From assembly GCF_021555175.1 (NCBI RefSeq), contig NZ_JAKGRW010000012.1:186001-250000 (forward strand): a stretch of DNA of 64,000 bases, written 5' to 3'. Positions 1-8,937 of the stretch are shown piece after piece. Position 1 is the stretch's first letter. The number at the start of each line of letters is the position of its first letter. A program made the position numbers and the translations under genes. The notes under the pieces were generated by a model. It did no database searches and had not been told where the DNA came from. It saw only the letters and a list, made by a program, of their open reading frames with translations. The stretch comes from Nocardioides alcanivorans (GTDB lineage: Bacteria > Actinomycetota > Actinomycetes > Propionibacteriales > Nocardioidaceae).

Positions 1-54
1 AAACGCACGGATCGCGATCTCGCCACGGTTGGCGACCAGAACCTTCGAGAACAT
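1..54 (-). CDS. pyc: biotin-dependent carboxylase N-terminus, probably pyruvate carboxylase (partial)
   Basis: Read leftwards from an ATG at 54, the 18 visible codons give MFSKVLVANRGEIAIRAF, and the gene then runs off the window. This is the ATP-grasp biotin carboxylase start (VLVANRGEIA). The following IRAF favours pyruvate carboxylase, which makes oxaloacetate from pyruvate and bicarbonate, over acetyl/propionyl-CoA carboxylase alpha subunits, which usually read IAVRV. Only the extreme N-terminus is seen, so the substrate assignment is inference. Confidence 0.75.
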   Translation of the reverse strand, partial: MFSKVLVANRGEIAIRAF

Positions 55-148
55 GGAACTCCTGCGGGTCATAGTTGGAGCGAAAGGGGTCGTGCGTCAC
101 CGGCGGACGAGCGAGGTCGCCGTCAAGCACCGGCGATCGCACTTTCGA

Positions 149-346
149 TCAGTCGATGGTCATAGGACAAGCAGGATGGAGCCATGGACCGGGAACAAAG
201 GTCGCGACATTCCGGAGACGAGTCGCAGGGGCCTCCTCTGCCCGCACCTGGTCCACCAGATTCCTACGCGCCTTGCCTTTGAGATCAGGGACAGCGGTGA
301 GTACTTCGCGCCACCGCTGCGTCACGGCAAACTCGATGTCGGTCAA
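149..346 (-). CDS. small hypothetical ORF upstream of the carboxylase
   Basis: A 65-codon reading frame (MTDIEFAVTQRWREVLTAVP...) lies on the same strand as the carboxylase and ends about 95 bases before its start. The first 40 residues are mildly helical and charged. The tail looks unstructured. No family was recognised. It may be a chance frame or a truncated gene. Confidence 0.25.
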   Translation of the reverse strand: MTDIEFAVTQRWREVLTAVPDLKGKARRNLVDQVRAEEAPATRLRNVATFVPGPWLHPACPMTID

Positions 347-430
347 CAGAGCTCCTCGGGCCGGTGGTGATGGACATCACCATCCTGCAGACCGGAGTTG
401 AATGCGTCCAATGCCTAGTTTTCGATGAAT

Positions 431-1326
431 CTATGCGCCAGACACATGGATCTTTCTGCTGACCTGAAGCACGTGCTCTCGAAAGAGTGCCGATGCCGGC
501 GGCAAGCTGCGGTCACGGACCCAAGCCAACCCGATTTCCCGGGACGCGCGCACGTCTCTGACCCGGATCGAGGGTCCAGCTGTGGACGCGCCACCGCGCG
601 GCTCGGGCAGCAGAGCAACACCCAGGCCAGCCGACACCAACCCCCGCAGGGTCTCGACCTCCTCACCCTCGAACCCGATCCGCGGTGTGAAGCCGATCTC
701 AGCGCATAGTTCCTCGGTCACCGCCCGCAGACTGAACCCGGATTTGAGCACGATGAACTGCTCGTTCTCGACTTCCTTGAGTCGGGCAGACCGCCGACCA
801 GCGAGCCGGTGGTCCGGAGGTACGACCAGCCGCAGCGGCTCTAGGAACAGCCGCCGACTCTCCAGCTGTGGCAGGTCCGGCCCGGCGCCCGTGATCGCCA
901 GATCGACAGCGCCCCCAAGTAGGTCGTCGATTAGCCCCTCGTCACCGTGTTGTCGTAGGTCGAAACGCACCTGCGGCCGCTCGGTACGAAAGGTCCGGAT
1001 CAGCTCGGGTACCAGCCAAGTGCCGAGGGTATGCAGGAAGGCGACCGGCACGAAGCCGCCGTCCGGAGCGGTGATGTCCTGCACCGAGCGCACCCCCGCT
1101 CGTAGGATTCGATCGTTTCCCGCGCATGCAGCACCAGCTCCCGACCCGCCAGGGTCAGCACCAGCCCGCGCCCTACCCGCTGGAACAGTGGCGTTCCCAC
1201 CTCCCTCTCGAGGCGGCCCAGAGCCCGCGACACCGTCGGCTGGGTCCGGTGGGCTTGCTCGGCCGCCTCGGTCACGGTACCGCCGTCAGCCACGGTCAGG
1301 AATGCGCGAATGGTATCCAGATCCAT
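431..1326 (-). CDS. LysR-family transcriptional regulator (one frameshift)
   Basis: The first ~90 residues are a LysR winged helix-turn-helix: start MDLDTIRAFLTVADGGTVTE, then the recognition region TQPTVSRALGRLEREVG. The effector-binding domain continues in another frame from about 1093 (VPVAFLHTLGTWLVPELI to the stop at 431). Adding one base to the C5 run at 1093-1097 joins them into 298 residues, the normal LysR length. Nothing nearby identifies its target. The break is more likely a sequence error than decay, because both halves are well preserved. Confidence 0.8.
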
Positions 1327-1916
1327 AGGCCTATGTTCTCAGCGCATGGGTTGCTAGAACAGCATTCGAGAATCTCGGTCATCAACTCGGCCCGGTGCAA
1401 GCATCCCACGTGGTGGGCCAGCCGGTGGCGGTCAGATCGAGGACGGCGTGCGGAGCACATCGATCGTCAGTGATAAACCGGACCGGGACGCCGACCTTGG
1501 TGCGCCGCGGCACGATCCTGACTAGCTTGCTTCAGCCTGCGGCGGTCATGTCCCCCGACCCCCGTGGTCGCGCCGTCGCACGGCCACACCGACCAACACC
1601 AATCGGGCGGACGTGTCAATCATCCAGCCGGGCGTCTCCGCGGACGCCGCTGATGTCCGGACCCGCGGGGGTCGAAGAATCAGTCGGGGCGTACGGCAAT
1701 CGAGCGCAACAGGTGGGCCGGAAGCGGAGCCGGACATCCGGAGCCCTGAAACGGACGAGGCCCGGATCCGTAGGGAGAATTCCACGGGTCGTCGCAACAC
1801 CAACTGGTTCTGACTAGATGATTGATTCCAAGGGGTACGGCGGTGCGGTATCGATGAAGTAGGTCGCGGGTGTCCACGAGTCGGTGTTGCGACCAAACTC
1901 AAGCTCTGGAGGCCTG
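1327..1916. other. intergenic stretch, no supported gene
   Basis: Between the LysR start and the IS982 remnant the reading frames on both strands are arginine/serine/proline-rich and resemble no family I recognise. The stretch may contain older transposon debris, but I see no diagnostic motif or clean inverted repeat. Confidence 0.4.
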
Positions 1917-2825
1917 GTGGACACCGATCTGGACAGCCTCGCGACCGCACTCTACGTAACGACCGACGACCTGTTGCGCGCCAATCCCGAGCGTGTTCCT
2001 GCGCGCCCGAGAATCGGAATCCTCCCGGGGACCACCGACGCCGAGATGCTGACGCTGGTGGTCGTGCAGGCGCCGTTGGGCTTCAACAACGAGACCCAAT
2101 GGCTGCGGTATGCCCACAAGAACCTTCTCGCGATGTTCCCGACCCTGCCGTTGCCGTCGGGCTAGAACAAGCGCCTACGCAAACCCGCCGCCACGATGAC
2201 TTGGTTGACCACCGAGCTTGGTCGCCAGACCAGCATCGCCGAAGACGACGTATGGGTTGTGGACTCCACCCCGGTCGAGTGTGCCCGCTCGCGGGAGACC
2301 GTGAAGCACTCTGACCTGGCCAGATGGGCCGAGTACGGCTACTGCGCCTCGCGTTCCCGGTTCTTCTGGGGCCTGCGACTGCACCTGATCTGCACGCTGC
2401 ACGGCCTACCTGTCGGCTAAGCATTGACCGGCGCGAAGGCCGACGAACGCGAGGTCCTGCAAACGATCCTGGCCAATACTCCAGCCCTGAGCAGGACCGG
2501 GCGACACGTCGTGATCGCTGACAAGGCCTACTACGGCAAAGCCGCCGAGGCAAGTCTCGAGCAGGCCGGGATCGAACTGCTTCGCAAAGCCCGCAAGGGC
2601 GAGAAACGCCGAGCCGGCCGCGAGTTCTTCAAGCCCCTGCGCCAAGTCATCGAGTCCGTCAACGCCGCCCTCAAGACCCAACTCGGCATCCAGCGTCACC
2701 GAGGCAAGACCACCGCCGGTGTCTGCACCCGCATCGCCCAACGCATCCTCGCTCTGACCGCGATCTGGCACAACGACAACCTCGGACTCAGCGCGCCACG
2801 CTCACTGACGGGCTACGACCACTGA
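1917..2825 (+). pseudogene. IS982-family transposase, two in-frame stops
   Basis: One continuous frame of about 300 codons shows the IS982 transposase pattern: VDTDLDSLATALYV at the N-terminus, then DDVWVVDSTPVEC, WAEYGYCASRSRFFWGLRLH, ALTGAKADEREV, and a C-terminal ILALTAIWHNDNLG. A TAG at 2163-2165 and a TAA at 2418-2420 interrupt it without changing frame. The acidic residues of the DDE core are present in the fragments. A full-length product would need readthrough of both stops, so it is very probably dead. I could not define terminal inverted repeats. Confidence 0.85.
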
Positions 2826-2827
2826 CA

Positions 2828-3110
2828 CTCCTTGGAATTTGTCCAGGTAATCGCCTTCTTCACCTCCTCTTCGGTGAGGAACCGCAGCTCCGGTCGGGAC
2901 TGTTTCACTCACGATACTCATGGGGCCGCGCCGGGCGAGGGGTTCGCGGTGATCCAGCCCCGCTTGAGGGCGTAGGCGAGGATTCCGTGGATCAGGCCGT
3001 GGTAGTCGGCGCGCGCCGAAAACTTCGGTCTGGCGGGAGCCGGTGCGCCGCCCGCCGAGCCTCCAGCTGACGCGGGCCGAGAGCCCGCCGTCTTGACGTT
3101 TGCGTGTTTC
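2828..3110 (-). pseudogene. tyrosine-recombinase (phage integrase) remnant
   Basis: Reading leftwards, one fragment gives YHGLIHGILAYALKRGWITANP, the typical core-binding-domain end of actinobacterial integrases (expected LNYAVRRGWIPANP). After a stop at 2918-2920 another frame gives PELRFLTEEEVKKA, the usual start of the catalytic domain. The catalytic R-H-R-Y half is missing. The remnant lies just beyond a tRNA-Leu, a normal integrase target, so it is probably the scar of an old integrated element. Confidence 0.6.
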
Positions 3111-3193
3111 GATCCAAGCCAGGGCAGAACCTCCGAAGTAGGTCCGGCGCCCCCTTGAACTCCGAGGGTCTTCGGGTACGTCCCCGAAACGGA

Positions 3194-3223
3194 CGGAACC
3201 CCAGGGTCAGCCCTGGGGTTCCG
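3194..3223 (-). terminator. terminator hairpin after tRNA-Leu
   Basis: A perfect 13-bp inverted repeat (CGGAACCCCAGGG / CCCTGGGGTTCCG) with a 4-base loop lies 12 bases downstream of the tRNA-Leu 3' end in the direction of transcription. It is followed on that strand by a short T-containing tail. Confidence 0.8.
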
Positions 3224-3235
3224 TCGATCACACTG

Positions 3236-3321
3236 TGGTGCGCGAGGGGGAGTTGAACCCCCACGCCCTTTCGGGCACACGGACCTGAACCGTGCGCGTC
3301 TGCCTATTCCGCCACTCGCGC
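3236..3321 (-). tRNA. tRNA-Leu (anticodon CAG)
   Basis: The reverse strand folds as a class II tRNA with a 7-bp acceptor stem GCGCGAG/CTCGCGC, a long variable arm, and anticodon loop TTCAGGT with anticodon CAG. The T arm is GGGGGTTCAACTCCCCC and CCA is encoded at 3236-3238. It is 86 nt including CCA. A terminator hairpin and an integrase remnant follow it. Confidence 0.95.
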
Positions 3322-3486
3322 TTGAAGCGTTGCAAGGTTATCCCACGCGCTTCGAATCGCCCAAACCGCGGGGCGGAAGCAGCGATCTGCAAGGGTTGCA
3401 CGGATAGCATCGCCGCGAGGCCACCGCAGCCGGTGGTCTCGCATGCGCTCGAACGACCACCCGAAACCGCACGGAAGGAGGAGACA

Positions 3487-4197
3487 TTGGGCGGCTTGCA
3501 ACGCTTCGAGAACAAGCTTGAGTCAATGATCTCCGGCGTCTTCGCACGCGCCTTCCGCAGCGCGGTGCAACCGGTGGAGATCTCGGCAGCACTCCAACGC
3601 GAGCTCGACAACAACGCGCAGATCCTCAGCCGCGACCGGCGCCTGGTGCCCAACTCCTTCCACGTGGAGCTGAGCCCACCCGACCTCGACCGGCTCGCGC
3701 CCTACGACTCCACTCTGGCCACCGAGCTCACCACGATGCTCCGCGACCACGCCGAGCAACAGAGCTATGTGTTCCCCGGCCCGGTGCGCATCGAGTTCGA
3801 GCGCGCCGACGACCTCACGACCGGGCGCTTCCGGGTCCGCAGCGCCGCCGAGGCCAAGGTGCAGACCAACGCGACGCAGACGCAGATCGGTCGGGCCGAC
3901 GTACTCCTCGAGGTCAACGGAGTGCGACACCCGCTCAACCCGCCCGGCCTGGTGATCGGCCGCGGCACCGACGCGGACCTGCGCATCAACGATCCCGGCA
4001 TCAGCCGCCGCCACGTGGAGTTCCGGGTCAACCACACGATCAACGGCCCCGTCGTCACCGCCTACGACCTCGGCTCGACCAACGGCATCATGGTCGACGG
4101 GGTGAAGGTCACCGAAGCACAGCTCTCCGACGGCTCCCACGTCCGTGCGGGCAACACCGTCATCACCCTGCGGCTCGTGCGAGGCGGCGAGACATGA
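3487..4197 (+). CDS. fhaA: FHA-domain protein FhaA (DUF3662 + FHA)
   Basis: This 236-residue protein has an N-terminal DUF3662 domain (LQRFENKLESMISGVFARAF) and a C-terminal FHA domain at about 155-230, with phosphothreonine-binding signatures VIGRGTDADLRI, ISRRHVEF and LGSTNGIMVDG. FhaA homologues bind phosphorylated partners of the PknA/PknB kinases, including the lipid II flippase MurJ. The start is a TTG at 3487, chosen because AAGGAGGAG lies just upstream and the DUF3662 domain begins there; earlier in-frame codons read through the divergent tRNA. Its stop overlaps the fhaB start by 4 bases. It is the first gene of the operon running to pknB. Confidence 0.93.
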   Translation: MGGLQRFENKLESMISGVFARAFRSAVQPVEISAALQRELDNNAQILSRDRRLVPNSFHVELSPPDLDRLAPYDSTLATELTTMLRDHAEQQSYVFPGPVRIEFERADDLTTGRFRVRSAAEAKVQTNATQTQIGRADVLLEVNGVRHPLNPPGLVIGRGTDADLRINDPGISRRHVEFRVNHTINGPVVTAYDLGSTNGIMVDGVKVTEAQLSDGSHVRAGNTVITLRLVRGGET

Positions 4198-4658
4198 GCG
4201 AACTGACCCTCTTCCTCATTCGCTTCGCCTACGTGGCGATCCTGTGGATCTTCGTGCTGTCGGCGATCAGCGTGATCCGCACCGACATGTACGGCGCCCG
4301 GGTTCCCTCCAACGGACCGGCCCGCGGCAAGGGCAAGCAGCCGAAGGCGCCGCCGCGTCGCCGCGGTTCCCCGACGCACGTCGCCGTCACCGAAGGTCCC
4401 AACGCCGGGGCCCGCGCCGACCTCTCCCAGGCACCGATCCTCATCGGCCGCGGGCAGGACGCCGCGATCCGCCTCGACGATGACTACGTGTCCACCCGCC
4501 ACGCCCGCATCGCGCTCTCGGGCGACCAGTGGTTCGTCGAGGACCTCGGCTCCACCAACGGCACCTACGTCGGGCAGGCTCGGATCACCCAACCCACCAC
4601 CTTGGCCCTCGGCATCCAGGTGCGCGTGGGCAAGACGGTCCTCGAACTGAGGAAGTGA
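4194..4658 (+). CDS. fhaB: membrane-anchored FHA-domain protein FhaB (FipA)
   Basis: The 154-residue protein has one N-terminal membrane helix (residues ~5-25, LFLIRFAYVAILWIFVLSAI), a basic proline-rich linker, and an FHA domain (LIGRGQDAAIRLDDDYVSTR, LGSTNGTYVGQ). The mycobacterial equivalent recruits phosphorylated division proteins. Translation is probably coupled to fhaA through the ATGA overlap at 4194-4197. Confidence 0.93.
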   Translation: MSELTLFLIRFAYVAILWIFVLSAISVIRTDMYGARVPSNGPARGKGKQPKAPPRRRGSPTHVAVTEGPNAGARADLSQAPILIGRGQDAAIRLDDDYVSTRHARIALSGDQWFVEDLGSTNGTYVGQARITQPTTLALGIQVRVGKTVLELRK

Positions 4659-4661
4659 CCC

Positions 4662-6023
4662 GTGACCACCGACGCACCCTCCTCCCCTGGCCTACGACTG
4701 CGCTACTCGGCGCTCTCCGACGTGGGTCGGGTCCGCAAGGACAACCAGGACTCCGGGTACGCCGGCCCATGGCTTCTCGCCGTCTGTGACGGCGTGGGCG
4801 GCGCGGCCAGGGGCGACATCGCCTCCAGCACCGCCATCCAGCAGATCCGTCGGATCGACCAACGCCCCACCGGTGACGACCTGATCGGGCTGGTCGCCGG
4901 AGCGCTGCACCGCGCACACGACCGGATCAGCGAACTCGTCGATGCCGACACCAGCCTGACCGGCACCAGCACCACCGCGACCCTCGCTCTCTTCGACGGC
5001 CAGCAGTTGACGATCGGCCACGTCGGCGACAGCCGTGCCTATCTGGTCCGTGCCGGCACGATCAGCCAGTTGACCCACGACCACACCTTCGTGCAGTCGC
5101 TCATCGACGAGGGTCGGATCACCGAGGCCGAGGCGCGCACCCACCCTCACCGCAACCTGATCCTGCGGGCGGTCGACGGCGTCCACGACACCGAGCCCGA
5201 CCTCTTCACCCTCGAGCTCGCCGAGGGTGACCGGATCATGCTGTGCAGCGACGGCGCTTCCGGATCGCTGGAGGACGAACGTCTCCTCGACATCCTCAGC
5301 ACCGGCACCCCCGACTACGCCACGGTCGAGCTCGTGCGCGCCAGCCTGGAGGCCGGCAGCACCGACAACGTGACCTGCGTGGTGGCCGACGTTGTCGGTC
5401 CCGAGGACGAGGCGTCCGCGGACGGCCCCGACACCGGCGACGGGTCCGAGAGCGCGCCCAGCACCACGCCGCTGCTCGTGGGTGCGGCCGCAGAGCTGCC
5501 CCGGCGCGGCCTCGGCCAGATGGCCAGCCGCTTCCTGGGCCACCGCAACGGCGACACCGGCGAGATCGAGCCGGTCCCGGCCGAGGTGCCCGAGCACGCC
5601 TTCCTCAACGACCCCATCGACCCCGAGGTCGCCCGCTACGCCCCGCGCCCGCCGGGCCGCTTCCTGTGGCTGAAGGCCATCGGCGTCCTGGCCGTGCTCG
5701 TCGGGATGGTGTGGGCCGCCGGAGCTGCGATGTGGGCCGCCTCGCAGCAGCAGTACTACGTCTCGGTGAAGGACGACCGCATCACCATCTTCCGCGGCGT
5801 CGACTACGACGTGCCGTTCGTCAGTCTCAGCACCGCCGTCGAGACCTACGACGCGACCGTCGACTCGATGTGCGAGTTCGAGGCCGAGAGCCTGCGCGAG
5901 GGCATCGAAGCCGCCAACCTGCAGGCTGCGCAGCGCAAGGTCCAGGAACTGATCACCGAGAACACCTGCGCCGACGACGACCTCGGCAACGGCACCCGTC
6001 GAGGCACCGAGGGCAGCCAGTAG
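4662..6023 (+). CDS. pstP: PP2C-family Ser/Thr phosphatase PstP
   Basis: A cytoplasmic PP2C catalytic domain fills residues ~8-240, with the metal-binding motifs VRKDNQDS, CDGVGG, GHVGDSRAYL and MLCSDGASGSL (the last usually reads SDGLSD). An acidic linker follows, then one membrane helix at ~335-360 (IGVLAVLVGMVWAAGAAMWA) and an extracellular tail of about 90 residues. PstP reverses phosphorylation by the operon kinase PknB. It starts at a GTG 3 bases after the fhaB stop, and its TAG stop overlaps the rodA GTG. Confidence 0.95.
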   Translation: MTTDAPSSPGLRLRYSALSDVGRVRKDNQDSGYAGPWLLAVCDGVGGAARGDIASSTAIQQIRRIDQRPTGDDLIGLVAGALHRAHDRISELVDADTSLTGTSTTATLALFDGQQLTIGHVGDSRAYLVRAGTISQLTHDHTFVQSLIDEGRITEAEARTHPHRNLILRAVDGVHDTEPDLFTLELAEGDRIMLCSDGASGSLEDERLLDILSTGTPDYATVELVRASLEAGSTDNVTCVVADVVGPEDEASADGPDTGDGSESAPSTTPLLVGAAAELPRRGLGQMASRFLGHRNGDTGEIEPVPAEVPEHAFLNDPIDPEVARYAPRPPGRFLWLKAIGVLAVLVGMVWAAGAAMWAASQQQYYVSVKDDRITIFRGVDYDVPFVSLSTAVETYDATVDSMCEFEAESLREGIEAANLQAAQRKVQELITENTCADDDLGNGTRRGTEGSQ

Positions 6024-7405
6024 TGGCCACTCCCGCACCAGGCAGCTTCCTGGGTTTCGTGCACCGACGCAGGCGCGGGGCCGAGCTCTTCCTGCTCGTC
6101 CTCGCACTGGCCGTCGGCCTCGGCGCCTACGCGTCCGTCGGTCTGGGCGTCAACGGTGAGGTGCCCACCAACATCGTCGTGTACGGCGGGTGGCTGGCTG
6201 CGCTGGCCATCGCCGGTCACGTGGCGATCCGGTTGACCGCTCCCTACGCGGATCCGGTGCTGTTGCCAGTCGTGACGGCACTCAACGGTCTCGGACTGGC
6301 GGTCATCTATCGCCTCGACCTGGCCCGCGACCGCTCACTGGCCCAGCAGCAGCTCACCTGGATGACGATCGGCGTCGTCCTCTTCATCCTCACCCTGGTG
6401 CTGCTGCGCGACCACCGCGTCCTGCAGCGGTTCACCTACACGTCGGGCCTGGTCGCCATCGTGCTGCTGATCCTGCCGATGCTGCCGATCATCGGCGTCA
6501 ACATCCGTGGCGCCCGGATCTGGGTCCAGCTGGGTCCGATCAACTTCCAACCCGGCGAGATCTCGAAGGTGCTGCTGGTGATCACCTTCGCCGGCTACCT
6601 GGTGCTGCACCGCGACGCGTTGGCGCTGGCCGGCCGGCGCTTCCTCTTCGTCGACCTCCCACGCGGCCGCGACCTGGGCCCGATCCTGGCGATGTGGGCA
6701 GTCAGCCTCAGCATCCTCGTCCTGCAACGCGACCTCGGCTCCTCGCTGCTCTTCTTCGGCCTCTTCCTGACGATGCTCTACATCGCCACCGAACGCCCCG
6801 GCTGGCTGATCGTGGGCAGCGCCCTGTTCGCAGCCGGCGCCTTCACGGCGTGGCGGCTCTTCGGACATGTGCAGAACCGCGTCGACTCCTGGCTCGACCC
6901 GTTCGCCAGCTGGGAGACCGGTTCCCAGCAGGTCGGCAACGGTCTCTTCGGCATGGCTTGGGGCGGCCTCCTCGGCCGTGGCCTGGGCCTCGGACGTCCT
7001 GAGCTGACCTCGATCTCCGAATCCGACTTCATCATCTCCGCGATCGGTGAGGAGCTCGGCCTCACCGGAGTCATGGCCGTGATCCTGCTCTACGGTCTCA
7101 TCGTCGAGCGCGGTCTGCGTGCCGCACTCGTGTGCCGTGACGGCTTCGGCAAGCTGATGGCGAGCGGTCTCGCCCTGGTCTTCTGCCTGCAGGTCTTCGT
7201 GGTCATCGGCGGGGTCACCCGCCTCATCCCCCTGACGGGTCTGACCACACCGTTCCTCTCCTACGGCGGCTCGTCGTTGGTGGCCAACTGGGTGATCATC
7301 GCCCTGCTCCTGCGCATCTCCGACCAGGCCCGGCGTCCGGTGCCGAACCTGGCAGCGGAAGCGCCCGACGACGACAATGAGCACACTCAGGTGGTGAAGC
7401 TGTGA
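6023..7405 (+). CDS. rodA: SEDS-family peptidoglycan glycosyltransferase RodA/FtsW
   Basis: This 460-residue protein has about twelve membrane helices and the SEDS C-terminal signature (LIPLTGLTTPFLSYGGSSL). It polymerises lipid II into glycan strands together with a class B penicillin-binding protein, here the adjacent PbpA. The GTG start at 6023 shares a base with the pstP stop. The C-terminus overlaps the pbpA start by 4 bases, which fits stoichiometric SEDS-PBP expression. The frame is open further upstream, but that part is only a shadow of pstP. Confidence 0.95.
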   Translation: MATPAPGSFLGFVHRRRRGAELFLLVLALAVGLGAYASVGLGVNGEVPTNIVVYGGWLAALAIAGHVAIRLTAPYADPVLLPVVTALNGLGLAVIYRLDLARDRSLAQQQLTWMTIGVVLFILTLVLLRDHRVLQRFTYTSGLVAIVLLILPMLPIIGVNIRGARIWVQLGPINFQPGEISKVLLVITFAGYLVLHRDALALAGRRFLFVDLPRGRDLGPILAMWAVSLSILVLQRDLGSSLLFFGLFLTMLYIATERPGWLIVGSALFAAGAFTAWRLFGHVQNRVDSWLDPFASWETGSQQVGNGLFGMAWGGLLGRGLGLGRPELTSISESDFIISAIGEELGLTGVMAVILLYGLIVERGLRAALVCRDGFGKLMASGLALVFCLQVFVVIGGVTRLIPLTGLTTPFLSYGGSSLVANWVIIALLLRISDQARRPVPNLAAEAPDDDNEHTQVVKL

Positions 7406-8859
7406 ACAAGCCGATCCGCACGATGTCGATCTTCTGCATGCTGTTGCTCGTGACGCTGCTGGCCAACGTCACCTACCTGCAGTACTTCAAGGCAGAGAAC
7501 TACAACGACAACCCGCTCAACGCCCGGGTCAAGGTGGAAACGCTCTCGCGTGAGCGGGGCGCGATCCTGGTCAACGGCAAGGCCGTCGCCGAGTCGGTGC
7601 CGAGCGACGACCGTTACAAGTTCCAGCGGAAGTACAGCCAGCCCTTCCTCTACGCCCCCGTCACCGGCTACTTCGCGCTCGTCCGCGCCACTCAGCTCGA
7701 GGCCAGCCAGAACAAGCTCCTCAACGGCGACGACAACAGGCTCTTCGTGACCCGATTGGTCGACCTCGTCAACAACACCTCGCCCAAGGGCGGCAACATC
7801 GAGCTCACCATCAACGCGAAGGCGCAGAAGGCGGCGTACGACGGGCTGGTCGCGCTGGGTGAGGACGTCCAGGGCGGCGCGGTGGCGATCGAGCCCGACA
7901 CCGGCAAGATCCTCGCGATGGTGTCGCTGCCGAGCTTCAACCCCAACAAGTACGCCAGTCACGACCAGGCAGCCGTGGACGCCTACGACAAGATGCTGCA
8001 GACCCGAGCCGACAAGCCGCGGCTGAGCCGGGCCACGCAGGTCACCCTGCCGCCGGGCTCGACCTTCAAGCTGGTGACCGCGGCCGCCGCCATGGAGGCC
8101 GAGAACTACAAGGCGGACTCGCTGGTGCCCGGTGGGTCGTCGTACCGACTGCCCGGTTCGTCGGTCACCATCGGCAACGGCGGGCGCAACTGCGGCAGCA
8201 ACCAGATCCCGCTGACGCAGGCGCTGGAGCAGTCCTGCAACACCACGTTCCTCGCCCTGGCCAACCAGGTGGGGCAGGACAAGATGCGTGAGCAGTCCGA
8301 GAAGTTCGGCTTCAACTCCACCGTGCTCGACGAGTTCGCCGACTCCGAGCAGTCCGCGAGCGTCTACCCGACCGAGGAGATGTCGGACGACTTCGTCGCC
8401 AAGACCGGCATGGGCCAGCAGGACGTGCGCGCCACCCCGCTGCAGATGGCGATGGTCGTGGCGGGAATCTTCAACGACGGGGTCGTGATGAAGCCCTACC
8501 TCGTCGACAAGGTGCGCTCGGCCGATCTCGACGTACTGGAGTCGACCGATCCGGCCGAGCTGAGCAGGGCCGTCTCCTCCGACACCGCCAGTGAGCTGCG
8601 CAAGATGATGGTCTCCGTCGTCGAGCGCGGCACCGCCACGGTGGGCGCGATCCCCAATGTCGAGGTGGGCGCGAAGACCGGCACGGCGGAGACCTGTGAC
8701 GGATGCCAGAACTACTCCTGGTTCGTGTCGTTCGCCTCCTCCGGGGGCAAGGACGTCGCGGTCGCGGTGATGGTGCAGAAGTCGGACGCGGACTACGTGT
8801 CCGGAAGTGGACAGGCCGGGCCGATCGCCCGGGCAATCATGGAAGCAGTGGTTCAGTGA
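7402..8859 (+). CDS. pbpA: class B penicillin-binding protein PbpA (transpeptidase)
   Basis: The 485-residue protein has an N-terminal signal anchor (TMSIFCMLLLVTLLANVTYL), a dimerisation region and a transpeptidase domain. The catalytic motifs are all visible: SxxK in GSTFKLVTAAAAME, SxN as SCN (EQSCNTTF), and KTG in GAKTGTAETC. It cross-links the glycan made by RodA. The start is a GTG overlapping rodA. Confidence 0.95.
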   Translation: MNKPIRTMSIFCMLLLVTLLANVTYLQYFKAENYNDNPLNARVKVETLSRERGAILVNGKAVAESVPSDDRYKFQRKYSQPFLYAPVTGYFALVRATQLEASQNKLLNGDDNRLFVTRLVDLVNNTSPKGGNIELTINAKAQKAAYDGLVALGEDVQGGAVAIEPDTGKILAMVSLPSFNPNKYASHDQAAVDAYDKMLQTRADKPRLSRATQVTLPPGSTFKLVTAAAAMEAENYKADSLVPGGSSYRLPGSSVTIGNGGRNCGSNQIPLTQALEQSCNTTFLALANQVGQDKMREQSEKFGFNSTVLDEFADSEQSASVYPTEEMSDDFVAKTGMGQQDVRATPLQMAMVVAGIFNDGVVMKPYLVDKVRSADLDVLESTDPAELSRAVSSDTASELRKMMVSVVERGTATVGAIPNVEVGAKTGTAETCDGCQNYSWFVSFASSGGKDVAVAVMVQKSDADYVSGSGQAGPIARAIMEAVVQ

Positions 8860-8937
8860 GGACTCGCACGTGGATGGAGCCGCAGCACCCGCTGCGTCGG
8901 CTCGCGGGAGCCTCGAGCACTCGAGAGGGTATGTGAG

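Noticed and set aside
431..1326. LysR gene as a true pseudogene
   Set aside because: Only one base is missing in a C5 run, and the same type of lesion occurs in essential genes of this window, so a data error is the simpler explanation.
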